This document shows positions 52,900 to 60,896 of a stretch of 64,000 nucleotides of DNA, one piece after another (position 1 is the first letter of the stretch; each line of letters starts with the position of its first letter). The notes under the pieces were generated by a model. That model was not told where the DNA came from. It saw only the letters and a list, made by a program, of their open reading frames with translations, and searched no databases. This DNA comes from Paenibacillus amylolyticus (lineage in GTDB: Bacteria; Bacillota; Bacilli; Paenibacillales; Paenibacillaceae), in assembly GCF_003719335.1 (NCBI RefSeq), contig NZ_RIAS01000013.1, forward strand, positions 113,011-177,010, in the 5' to 3' direction. The translations under genes and the position numbers were made by a program.

Positions 52900-53625
52900 A
52901 TGTGGACTGCATTGATGTGGGGCGGCATCTCCGCTTCGGCGGTTGTAATCGGCGCGCTTGCCGCATTATTCATGAAGATCCCGAAAAGGGTTATCGGTTG
53001 GATTATGGCTTTTGGAACAGGCACGCTGATTGGTGCAGCAACGTTTGAGCTTCTTGGAGATGCATTGAATGATGGAGGCATGCTGCCAACCGCTATTGGT
53101 TTTACCGCAGGAGCTGTGGTGTATATCCTCTTTGATTGGCTCATCTCGGCCAGAGGTGGTTCGGATCGGAAACGTTCCAGCAAGAAGGATTCAAGTCAGC
53201 AGAGTGGACTCGGTATATTCGCAGGTACAGTGATGGATGCTATTCCCGAATCTATCATGCTGGGTGCCAGTTTGCTGGCAGGTAAAGGTATCAGTGTGGT
53301 GCTGGTGGTATCGATCTTTGTCAGTAATATTCCTGAAGGTTTATCGAGTACAGTGGGACTGAAGAATAGTAAATATAGCAAAGGTAAAATTCTATTACTG
53401 TGGCTTGGTGTATTACTTATTTCCGCACTTGCCGCTTTAGGCGGATATCTGTTTCTGGAGCAACTTCCAAAGGAGATGGGAGCAGCGATTGGTGCTTTTG
53501 CCGGAGGAGGCATTATCGCCATGCTTTGTTCGACGATGATGCCTGAGGCTTTCGAAGAAGGGGGCCCGGTGGTAGGGTTAATCGCATCGATGGGTCTACT
53601 GGTGTCCTTGCTACTGGATATTTAG
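52900..53625 (+). CDS. ZIP-family divalent metal transporter (GufA-like)
   Basis: This 241-residue membrane protein has about eight helices. The metal-site helix motifs AGTVMDAIPESIMLGASLLAG and SIFVSNIPEGLSSTVG (N/D-x-P-E) are those of ZIP transporters. A short Ser/Lys-rich cytoplasmic loop lacks the His-rich cluster of Zn-specific members. It imports Zn, Fe, Mn or similar. Location in the nar region and a possible Fnr box suggest metal supply for anaerobic enzymes, an inference only. Confidence 0.88.
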   Translation: MWTALMWGGISASAVVIGALAALFMKIPKRVIGWIMAFGTGTLIGAATFELLGDALNDGGMLPTAIGFTAGAVVYILFDWLISARGGSDRKRSSKKDSSQQSGLGIFAGTVMDAIPESIMLGASLLAGKGISVVLVVSIFVSNIPEGLSSTVGLKNSKYSKGKILLLWLGVLLISALAALGGYLFLEQLPKEMGAAIGAFAGGGIIAMLCSTMMPEAFEEGGPVVGLIASMGLLVSLLLDI

Positions 53626-53735
53626 TTTTGGGTATACTATGAAACTTGATGTGAAACTTCATAATAAAATGCTTATTGCATCAAACCGAACTCTAAATCT
53701 ATCAGTGTCGACAGCTCCAACTTCGTAAGGAAAGC

Positions 53736-53778
53736 AAAAGAGTATCCCTCAGTTCGATTCTGAGTTGGATACTCTTTT
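53736..53778. terminator. Bidirectional terminator between ZIP and YlbF-like genes
   Basis: AAAAGAGTATCC (53736-53747) pairs with GGATACTCTTTT (53767-53778) and an inner CTCAG/CTGAG stem. The A-run and T-run serve both convergent genes. Confidence 0.9.
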
Positions 53779-53811
53779 CTTACAGATAGATGAAATTTTA
53801 ACTTATTGAAA

Positions 53812-54237
53812 TTAATGACCCGAGCAGTTTCCACCGCATCCACAAGCTTCTTTACCTAGTTCTTTGGATTCTGGCAGACGATTTAATTCAACGGATTTAG
53901 TAAAATAGTTGCTGATCTGCTGATGCAATTGGCTGAATTCACGTTGCGCATAGATGAATCTGCGAATGAGCGGATGATCGTAGAGCGCACGTTCTTCCTC
54001 TTCATAGATTTTGATCTCGGATTCGAGCAAATCAATATTTTGACGCTCTTTTTCTTCAAGAGCCTGATGTTTCTCCATAAAGCGTTCATATTGTTCAGTC
54101 GCTTGCTCGTCTGCGGCAAACTGATCAATCATCTCACGCATCTCTTTGTAGCCTTCATCCTGTAATAGTAAGGAGCACAGCTCCTGCATTTTATGCATAA
54201 TGATTTGTTTGTCCATCTTCACAACAGTAGTCGTCAT
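53812..54237 (-). CDS. YlbF/YmcA-family protein with a cysteine-rich tail
   Basis: This 141-residue helical protein has an YlbF-type core (LCSLLLQDEGYKEMREMIDQ; LIRRFIYAQREFSQLHQQIS) with a long acidic coiled segment. It ends in CGCGGNCSGH (Cys132, Cys134, Cys138 plus His141). The tail could hold a metal or Fe-S cluster. In B. subtilis, YlbF, YmcA and YaaT form an Fe-S-containing complex affecting RNA processing and cell fate. A perfect Fnr-type box upstream indicates expression together with the nitrogen-oxide genes. Confidence 0.82.
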   Translation of the reverse strand: MTTTVVKMDKQIIMHKMQELCSLLLQDEGYKEMREMIDQFAADEQATEQYERFMEKHQALEEKERQNIDLLESEIKIYEEEERALYDHPLIRRFIYAQREFSQLHQQISNYFTKSVELNRLPESKELGKEACGCGGNCSGH

Positions 54238-54266
54238 AAGGGTAGCCTCCTGAAAATTCTTTTCTT

Positions 54267-54316
54267 GTTATTCACTTTATACTGTATATCAGACGTTCAC
54301 TGTGACGATACTCACA
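54267..54316 (-). promoter_or_regulatory. Fnr/Crp box and -10 of the YlbF-like gene
   Basis: TGTGA-CGATAC-TCACA (54301-54316) is a perfect match. With TAAAGT on the minus strand (54279-54274) as -10, the start is 54267 and the centre is at -41.5. TATAAA, 3 bp away, is an alternative -10. Confidence 0.8.
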
Positions 54317-54360
54317 ACCCTGGTTAAATAGTTTACATATTAAACGAGACAATTAGTCGA

Positions 54361-55044
54361 TTATGAGATCATATCTTTCAATTCTTGCAGTTGAAGAATA
54401 CGAATCTCGTTCCCGTTTACTTGGAGCAAGCTTTGGTGTTGCATCATGTTTAATTTCCGGCTTAACGTCTCCGGGGTAATTCCTAAGAGCAAGGCTATAT
54501 CCTTTTTGAAAGCAGGCAATCGAATCTCATGGCCTGCACGATTCCGGGTATGGAAATCAAGAAGAAGCTTCGCAATTTTTTTCTCCGTCGTCATAGCGCT
54601 GAGGGAGCTGTTCCACTCGTCGGTCTCATTGAGCAGACGGGTGATGGCAAGCAAGAAATGATAAGCCAGCTTGGGATCATGCTCAAGTAATTGATTAAAG
54701 TCCTGCTTGCGGATGGAGCATATGGACGAGGTCTCCAGAACCTCCGCATTGGATTGATGCGGTGTCTGATGTAGTAATGCATTCTGTCCGAAAAAATCGC
54801 CAGAGAACAGAAAGCGGATAATATGCTCTTTGCCATTTTCATTATATTTGGATAGCTTTACACTGCCTTGATGGATCACAAAAAGAGTATCTGAACGTTC
54901 GCCTTCTTGAACGACATGTTCTCCTTTATGATATTTGCGAGTATGAAGAAGAGAGGTCAGTAATGTAGCTTCCGCAAGATCAAGATGTTGAAAAAGCGAA
55001 ACTTTGGAGAAACAGGCATCATTTTTCTCATGGTCACAGATCAT
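54361..55044 (-). CDS. Crp/Fnr-family regulator of the TTGAT (FNR/FLP) class
   Basis: This is a 227-residue effector-barrel plus HTH protein. The recognition helix ITPETLSRKL has the E-x-x-S-R set of E. coli FNR that reads TTGAT. Cys are at 3, 11 and 109, too few for an N-terminal 4Fe-4S site. The arrangement of an N-terminal Cys plus one near 110 recalls the FLP protein of lactobacilli, which forms a disulfide. It lies directly downstream of nirK on the same strand (99-bp gap). The TTGAT palindrome at 37986 is the best candidate target in the window. Confidence 0.86.
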   Translation of the reverse strand: MICDHEKNDACFSKVSLFQHLDLAEATLLTSLLHTRKYHKGEHVVQEGERSDTLFVIHQGSVKLSKYNENGKEHIIRFLFSGDFFGQNALLHQTPHQSNAEVLETSSICSIRKQDFNQLLEHDPKLAYHFLLAITRLLNETDEWNSSLSAMTTEKKIAKLLLDFHTRNRAGHEIRLPAFKKDIALLLGITPETLSRKLNMMQHQSLLQVNGNEIRILQLQELKDMIS

Positions 55045-55143
55045 CTCATAATCACCTCTCTATGTTCCCAAAATGAATATTTGTACGTTGTGAGTTTTCA
55101 GGCTGTATTTATCACCTTGCTCCTAAATGACGAGATTTCCCCA

Positions 55144-56154
55144 TTAATGCGCCATCGTCTCACCACCGTGATTTTTACCATCTTTCGTGACACGGAGCAC
55201 GGCAGAAGCACCTTTGTCTACATGTTTGAATTGGTGGGTTACGATGGGATAGTCACCTTCCTCGGTGACCGTAAACTCAACGACTGCGCCTCCGCTGGCA
55301 GGTAGCATAACGGTCTGGATCCCGTACTCGATGTTTTTTGGATTCCCGTCCTTGTATACCCGATCCATAATTGTACCTACAACATGGAAGGAAGATACTT
55401 CATTTGGACCAGCGTTACTGACATAAATACGAACGGTATCTCCTACTTTGGCCAGCAGCGGATGTTCTTTCAAAGTACAGGTATTGCCATTAAAAACAAC
55501 ATACTCGGGTTCCCCGTTGACAAATGAATTGTAATCATGCTCTTTGTACCATTCGCTTTGCACAAGGGTATACGAACGATCAACGAGATGATCCGAAGGG
55601 TATCCTGCCTTGGGTTCCACAATGATCATGCCGTACATGCCGTTGGCAATGTGGGCGAGGGTCGGTTTGCTGCCGCAATGATACATAAATACGCCAGGAT
55701 TGGAGGCCGGATAAGTGAAAGTACCTTCTTCCCCCGGCATCACATCAATGAATTTATTGCTCGGAGAAGCATGAACGGCATGCATGTCCATGGAGTGATT
55801 CATGCGTGTATCTTTATTTTTCAACGTAAAAACGATCGTATCGCCTTCTTTGACCCGAAGGACTGGGCCAGGTGAAGTTCCATTAAACGTCCAGGCGTTA
55901 TAAATGAAACCTTTTGCAATTTCAATATCGGTCACTTGAGAGGTCATTTCGATATATACGCTTTGGCCATCTCTACGAATAATTGGATCAACGGGCGGTT
56001 GGCTGGGTGCAGTACTGGAGAAGGCCTCTTCATTTTGGCTCTGCTGAACTGGACTTGTAGAGCTGCAATGAGAGAGAGCCGCGGTAAAGATGGTCAGAAT
56101 GAGCGTATATTTATAGATGTTGGGAAACGAGAGAATAGAATCACAACCTTTCAA
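55144..56154 (-). CDS. nirK: Copper-containing nitrite reductase (NO-forming)
   Basis: This two-cupredoxin-domain protein of about 336 residues has type 1 Cu ligands in VFMYHCGSKPTLAHI, type 2 Cu/catalytic residues in NHSMDMHAVHA (the Asp next to the His), and the second-domain His segment YPIVTHQFKHVDKG. It reduces nitrite to NO outside the membrane. The N-terminus has a hydrophobic stretch and Cys (ALSHCSS) like a lipoprotein, but His at -1 is atypical for a lipobox. The only in-frame canonical start is TTG 56154, after a TAG stop and without a good ribosome site. ATT 56136, 10 bp after AAAGG, is another possibility. No NO reductase gene is adjacent. Confidence 0.9.
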   Translation of the reverse strand: MKGCDSILSFPNIYKYTLILTIFTAALSHCSSTSPVQQSQNEEAFSSTAPSQPPVDPIIRRDGQSVYIEMTSQVTDIEIAKGFIYNAWTFNGTSPGPVLRVKEGDTIVFTLKNKDTRMNHSMDMHAVHASPSNKFIDVMPGEEGTFTYPASNPGVFMYHCGSKPTLAHIANGMYGMIIVEPKAGYPSDHLVDRSYTLVQSEWYKEHDYNSFVNGEPEYVVFNGNTCTLKEHPLLAKVGDTVRIYVSNAGPNEVSSFHVVGTIMDRVYKDGNPKNIEYGIQTVMLPASGGAVVEFTVTEEGDYPIVTHQFKHVDKGASAVLRVTKDGKNHGGETMAH

Positions 56155-56160
56155 CTAACA

Positions 56161-56193
56161 AGTGATGATTTTCACAAAAACGTACTTGTGAAA
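56161..56193. promoter_or_regulatory. Overlapping inverted repeats at the 5' end of nirK
   Basis: AGTGA-TGATTT-TCACA (56161-56176) is a one-mismatch Fnr/Crp box. It overlaps a perfect repeat TTTCACAA-N8-TTGTGAAA (56170-56193). The box lies only 7 bp before the annotated TTG start, closer than an activator should be. TCTATT on the minus strand at 56139-56134 would be a -10 at the -41.5 spacing, which would place the transcript start inside the annotated reading frame. Confidence 0.5.
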
Positions 56194-56311
56194 GTAATAT
56201 TTCAGGAATCTCCTAAGTCCAGATTACGATATCAATGGGATTATCGGTGTGATGAAGCACACATTTGTGTAGGACTAAGGACGTTATTTTGAGACAGCGC
56301 GCCTGCATTTG

Positions 56312-56340
56312 TTGTGCTTGGGTAAAGAGTTTCATATAAT
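56312..56340 (+). promoter_or_regulatory. Probable promoter of the zinc-ribbon gene/accessory island
   Basis: TATAAT (56335-56340) is a consensus -10, 17 bp after a weak -35 TTGTGC (56312-56317). It is the only good promoter I see before the run of same-strand genes from 56419 to 61504. Confidence 0.5.
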
Positions 56341-56418
56341 TTTATGAACGGCTCATTTGGAACAATGTGGGATGAACGACGGATTCAGCGTAAGGTTCAA
56401 TGAAAGGAGAGGTTGAAT

Positions 56419-57033
56419 GTGAAACGTTTCGAAGACGAACCAGCATTTAAATATAGCTATTACGCCGTGCTTAACCGGGGAGAGCGAGTGGATGTCAAAT
56501 GTCCAGAATGCGGCGGGCACGCTTATATCGAATGTCGTAATCGAGAATTGCAATGGAAATGTAGCGAATGTTACGCTCATGCGGTCAAAGAACAAGACTA
56601 CGAGTATACGGGCAAAGGATATTGTTCGGTATGTGAGCGCTGGTATAGTGTGGTGGTGAAGGATGAGAAGGTGACGCCTCATTCGTTAGTACATATCATA
56701 TGTCCGCACTGCGGGGCTAACAATCAAGCTAAAATGCATAAACGAGCGATCAGCCGAGGGTATTATCAGGAAATTCGAAATGGCAGAGACCCCATCTTTG
56801 ATCTGGAACTATATTTTCTAGACTACATCCGTGGCAAGCAGATCTGGGCTGTAAATCGTGAACATCTGAGTTATTTGATTGCTTATATCTCTGCTGATCT
56901 CCGGGTGAAGTATGGCGGGGTGATGATTAAGACGGCCTCCCACAGCATACCTGCTTATATTAAAGAGGCCAAGAACAGGCAGGCTGTGACTCGTATCTTG
57001 ACTAAAATGCAAATGCAGTCTAACACAAAATAG
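56419..57033 (+). CDS. Double zinc-ribbon protein of unknown function
   Basis: AAGGAGA lies 9 bp before GTG 56419 (204 residues), which is better placed than TTG 56413. Four CxxC pairs (CPEC, CSEC, CSVC, CPHC) in the first 110 residues make two zinc ribbons of the TFIIB/rubredoxin-like kind. The C-terminal 100 residues are helical (DLELYFLDYIRGKQIWAVNR; YLIAYISADLRVKYGG). I do not know the cellular role. It opens a same-strand island with two SUKH proteins. Confidence 0.75.
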   Translation: MKRFEDEPAFKYSYYAVLNRGERVDVKCPECGGHAYIECRNRELQWKCSECYAHAVKEQDYEYTGKGYCSVCERWYSVVVKDEKVTPHSLVHIICPHCGANNQAKMHKRAISRGYYQEIRNGRDPIFDLELYFLDYIRGKQIWAVNREHLSYLIAYISADLRVKYGGVMIKTASHSIPAYIKEAKNRQAVTRILTKMQMQSNTK

Positions 57034-57068
57034 ATCCATCATGATCAACATGAACAGGGGAAAAAGAG

Positions 57069-57719
57069 ATGAATAAACGAATTACAATTGGTGTTACATT
57101 GTTTGTGATTGCGATGTTATGCATACCTGCTTATTTTATTATGCAGACATATGGTGTATTTCAAAAAGAAAAGGTGTTATCGGGCTACGCCATTGCTGTG
57201 GATGTCGAAGGTAAATCTTATCAGACATGGCCGCTCATCAACGGCTTTACGGCAATGGACAAACGAGGAGACGATCGTCAACTGTACTACCGTATTGACA
57301 CGAGCGGTCTGCAGTATTTGTTTCAATTGGCTTATAAGGAGTTCGAGGTTCGAAAGGGGGGAAACAACCCGTATTTAGCAGGTCAAATTGATTACTCGCA
57401 GACGGATCATATGTATGTGCGTAGTGAAAACAAATACACCAATGCCAATGACTTTGTTACGGTAATCACGCTGCTGGACCGTGAGGGAAAGGTGATCTAT
57501 ACCTATGAACAAACGGGTAAAGGGGACGATAAGCTGGTGAAGTCTATCATTCATCAAGGCATGAGTCGGTCTAGTAATCACGGCACGGAAGCAGCTCGTG
57601 ATCCCTACCTGAATATTACGGCGTTGTTTCGTGAAAAGCTGGGTATCGATGTAAAACTGACGGTGGATGATGAACATAAGGTTGTCACAATTCGAATGAA
57701 CAAAGCGGAGGTAAAATGA
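57069..57719 (+). CDS. Membrane-anchored protein of unknown function
   Basis: This 216-residue protein has one N-terminal transmembrane segment or uncleaved signal (ITIGVTLFVIAMLCIPAYFI) and an extracytoplasmic, mixed alpha/beta remainder (YAIAVDVEGKSYQTWPLING; DHMYVRSENKYTNANDFVTV). No family was recognised. It overlaps the next gene (ATGATG at its stop), so the two are coupled. Confidence 0.72.
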   Translation: MNKRITIGVTLFVIAMLCIPAYFIMQTYGVFQKEKVLSGYAIAVDVEGKSYQTWPLINGFTAMDKRGDDRQLYYRIDTSGLQYLFQLAYKEFEVRKGGNNPYLAGQIDYSQTDHMYVRSENKYTNANDFVTVITLLDREGKVIYTYEQTGKGDDKLVKSIIHQGMSRSSNHGTEAARDPYLNITALFREKLGIDVKLTVDDEHKVVTIRMNKAEVK

Positions 57720-58276
57720 TGAATTTGTATGGTGTAGAGCATGGACCTATATATCTGCAAGGGCTGACAAAGAGTGTGACGGCAGAAAAAACACATGAAG
57801 TGGAATGGCAAAGAAAACTGCAAACCGGCGATGGGCATGATCAGTTTCATATTTTTTATTATGGTGACCTGGATGAAGATGATCTGATTATGTGGCATGA
57901 TACGACACCGTTGTTGGTTTATGCAGAACACTCGGTTACTGGGGAACGTTATCTGCTCATTGATGCGGCGAAGCATGGTTACGATGCGATGTTGTGTGAG
58001 ACGTATCCCGAGGAAGAAGTGAACAACAGGCCGCTTCGTCCTTATCTCGACGTTGAGGGTGAGGATACATTTGAAGTGTTTCTGACGGCATATTACAACG
58101 TGCCATGGGATGAAGAGTTTGGCGAGGATGTTGAGCCGGATGGGACGTATGAGCTGATAACAGGTGAACGTGTGCATTTCAATGAGGTGAAGCGAAATGG
58201 TTATGATGCTTTTGCCATCCGTATTCGTAATCGCAAAGGCGTAGAAACTGAAATCGTACAGGAAGAGTTGGCCTAA
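57716..58276 (+). CDS. Acidic cytoplasmic protein of unknown function
   Basis: This 186-residue acidic protein has beta-rich segments (FHIFYYGDLDEDDLIMWHDT; HSVTGERYLLIDAAKHGYDA; VFLTAYYNVPWDEEFGEDVE). It overlaps the previous gene by 4 bp. Low pI and island position are common in immunity proteins, but no family signature is visible. Confidence 0.72.
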   Translation: MMNLYGVEHGPIYLQGLTKSVTAEKTHEVEWQRKLQTGDGHDQFHIFYYGDLDEDDLIMWHDTTPLLVYAEHSVTGERYLLIDAAKHGYDAMLCETYPEEEVNNRPLRPYLDVEGEDTFEVFLTAYYNVPWDEEFGEDVEPDGTYELITGERVHFNEVKRNGYDAFAIRIRNRKGVETEIVQEELA

Positions 58277-58318
58277 TGTGTTTTGTCGATCGATCTTATA
58301 GTTAGGAGCTGATGCTGA

Positions 58319-59068
58319 ATGTATATCGTGTCTCGTATGTTAAAGCCTGTCTCTCATCAGGAACTAGAGCGGGTACAACAAGCGCAATCCGTTCGCCTGC
58401 CTTCGGCTTACCAACGCTGGATGCAGCAATACGGGGAAGGAACGTATTCAGGCTGGATGAACATTCAGCGTCCCGATCCTGAGGTTTTAAAATCATTTGC
58501 AGAATATGATCTCTGGGAGCATACGGACGAAACGGTCATCAGCCAGCGCCAATTGGAAGAGTGCATTAGCATTGGAAGTTCAGTAGATGGCGATTTCCTG
58601 GTTGTTCATGCAGATGTGGAAGGTCTGATCTGGCTCCCGCGGCATGATGATCAGATTACGGTGTGGCCGTCGAACGAGGTGTCGTTCGCTGATATTCTTG
58701 ACCATATCTACTGTGGATATTACCACAGGGACGAGTCGTTCAGACCTGCGTATTTCGAACCATGGAACGAGGAGCGGCAACATTTTTTTTATCATTTTAC
58801 AGGTAAAGAGGACGGAATATCGATGAAAGAACTGGCAAATCTGTGCCAGTCGCACTTTTCATGGGATCTGGTCATTGATAATGAATACACGTGCAAGCTG
58901 TTCAGCGCTATGATTGGCGGGTATGTTCGTTTTAATATGGCGAGTGAACGCGAAATTGTTTTATTTTATGAAGTAAATAATCATCCTACTGAGGCGCAAG
59001 AAGCGCAGAAGCAGGTGCGGACGATACAACAGTTTTTGCAGGCACATCATTGCACTGCATTGAAGTAG
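58319..59068 (+). CDS. SMI1/KNR4 (SUKH) family protein
   Basis: This is a 249-residue protein. The SUKH pattern is visible: LPSAYQRWMQQYGEGTYSGW near the N-terminus, then FLVVHADVEGLIWLPRHDDQ and ITVWPSNEVSFADILDHIY. A C-terminal extension of about 90 residues is of unknown type. SUKH proteins are widespread immunity proteins against contact-dependent and secreted nuclease toxins. No cognate toxin is encoded in the window. Confidence 0.8.
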   Translation: MYIVSRMLKPVSHQELERVQQAQSVRLPSAYQRWMQQYGEGTYSGWMNIQRPDPEVLKSFAEYDLWEHTDETVISQRQLEECISIGSSVDGDFLVVHADVEGLIWLPRHDDQITVWPSNEVSFADILDHIYCGYYHRDESFRPAYFEPWNEERQHFFYHFTGKEDGISMKELANLCQSHFSWDLVIDNEYTCKLFSAMIGGYVRFNMASEREIVLFYEVNNHPTEAQEAQKQVRTIQQFLQAHHCTALK

Positions 59069-59094
59069 AGAACAGCAGAGGGCGAGGTGATTTT

Positions 59095-60396
59095 ATGGAT
59101 TGGCTGGATACAGAAATAGCGGAACAGTGGCGTAAGGAAGGCAAGCGGTATGCCAGCTATGTAAATGCATTTGTACATAAAATGCTTCAGGGAGAGCATC
59201 CGGATGAATCTGAACTGGCAGATGATTCCCGTCATTCGCTCAGCTCCAAAGTGATGATAATGGTGAAACAGGCTAATCTCAAGGGTGAGCTTGGGCGGCT
59301 TCGAGAAGAATTACCTGCGGCAACATGGCCGCTGAGCAATCATTTTCAGGACTCTATGCAGGCCGTTCAAGTTGTAGGTTATTTGAATGAGGATACGATG
59401 CTCTGTAATACAGGAGTATTGTCGAATAACGGGCGGGTATACACGATGGATCAGCAGGGATGGTGGTGTAGTCCGGATTACACGTTTGCAGGATGTTCAG
59501 AAGGCGGCGCTTACGTAGCTCTGGCGAATCATGAAGGTGTTCACGTCATCCGTGAGCCGGGTCGCAAGCTGGAAGGTGAGCAAGTGGCATTCTACTCTTG
59601 GGACAATATCAGGGATCGGATCAAAGCTCAATTGCCTGAAATTGAATCCCTGGCAGATACTATACATCCCGAGAACACGATCGAAAAGCTGCTCCCCATG
59701 GATCAAGGGCAGGCGCTGCTGCTTCAATCCAGGTACGGCATCTATCTTGTAGAGCAGGAACAGGTGATCATTCTTCATCCCGATGTGGCGGAGATTCAGG
59801 AGTACGAATATGAAGACACCCAGCTGTCTATGGGACATGCCGCGGTATCTTCTGATGAGCGCTGGATTGCCTGGGGAAGCCAGATGAGCAGCCATACGGT
59901 TCTGGATCGGGAAAACAACAAGACGTATGAGGTACAGCCGGAGTCCAGTTATCCGCATTGTGCGGCATTCAGCCAGGACAATCAAGTTGTTTGGTTTAAT
60001 GCTTGTCACTTCTACAACGGAGTAACGATTCAAGTTCCACTAGACAACATTACTGATCGTAAACAGGATGAAGAGTGGCCTATCATGGACGAGAATGCAC
60101 GTGTGTATGCCATGATTGAGATTGAGGCAGGTATGGTGATTGGTGATGCATACGGTTATTTGTATTGCATCAACCGCGAAGGACAAGAGCTGTGGCGTCA
60201 TTTTGTGGGCTCAACGATCTATTCCCTGATGGTGTCACCTGAGCAGTCTCAGCTTGCTGTTGGAACATATGGCGGTATGCTGCACATCCTTGATCTGAAT
60301 TCGGAACGGATGGACGAATACGGAATTGGAACAGGTACTCTGCGTGAACGGGAGCGTTACGTATTATGGCGTGAACAGGAACCGCTTCGCTGGTAG
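59095..60396 (+). CDS. Possible beta-propeller protein of unknown function
   Basis: GAGGTG precedes ATG 59095 (433 residues). An N-terminal helical region of about 85 residues leads into repeated beta units with WD/PQQ-like character (YTFAGCSEGGAYVALANHEG; LPMDQGQALLLQSRYGIYLV; SPEQSQLAVGTYGGMLHILD). A propeller fold is inferred by eye. It lies between two SUKH-bearing segments of the same island. Confidence 0.68.
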   Translation: MDWLDTEIAEQWRKEGKRYASYVNAFVHKMLQGEHPDESELADDSRHSLSSKVMIMVKQANLKGELGRLREELPAATWPLSNHFQDSMQAVQVVGYLNEDTMLCNTGVLSNNGRVYTMDQQGWWCSPDYTFAGCSEGGAYVALANHEGVHVIREPGRKLEGEQVAFYSWDNIRDRIKAQLPEIESLADTIHPENTIEKLLPMDQGQALLLQSRYGIYLVEQEQVIILHPDVAEIQEYEYEDTQLSMGHAAVSSDERWIAWGSQMSSHTVLDRENNKTYEVQPESSYPHCAAFSQDNQVVWFNACHFYNGVTIQVPLDNITDRKQDEEWPIMDENARVYAMIEIEAGMVIGDAYGYLYCINREGQELWRHFVGSTIYSLMVSPEQSQLAVGTYGGMLHILDLNSERMDEYGIGTGTLRERERYVLWREQEPLRW

Positions 60397-60449
60397 CATA
60401 GGCTGGCAAGCTTGAATGAATGATACTGATTTTGCTAAAGGATGATGAG

Positions 60450-60896
60450 ATGGAACGTCAAGAGGCTATAGTGTTGTTAAAATATCACGCCTTTGCTCAC
60501 GATGATGTGAATCATCCGAAAATGGAACATGGCTTTCTTGGAAGCTTACGTCCGTTTCGCGGTCAATTGATTGAAGAGAACTTCCATGAATTAATGCGCA
60601 TATTACGCACGCTCGCTCCAGATCTTTCGAATGCTGCATTGGATCGGGAAGTGATCGCTTGCCTATGGAGCATTACTCATCTGGCGAGGGCTTGGGCGAT
60701 TGAACCCGAAGGCATGCTTCGCAGTAATCATCTCATCTCAGATGAGCAGGTTGCAGTGATGGAAGAATGGCTTAATCTGTTCTCGTATGCAGTCATGATC
60801 CTGATTGAAGGCGGCGATGAACAAGAGGCGTTCTGGGGATATGAACAATATGTGTTGGACCGAAGTGCGGAGAAAGGTGAAGGTGACGGGATATGA
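60450..60896 (+). CDS. Helical protein of unknown function
   Basis: AAAGGA is 7 bp before ATG 60450 (148 residues), preferred over ATG 60420. It is mostly helical (FLGSLRPFRGQLIEENFHEL; CLWSITHLARAWAIEPEGML; NLFSYAVMILIEGGDEQEAF). No family was recognised. It overlaps the next gene (ATGA). Confidence 0.68.
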   Translation: MERQEAIVLLKYHAFAHDDVNHPKMEHGFLGSLRPFRGQLIEENFHELMRILRTLAPDLSNAALDREVIACLWSITHLARAWAIEPEGMLRSNHLISDEQVAVMEEWLNLFSYAVMILIEGGDEQEAFWGYEQYVLDRSAEKGEGDGI

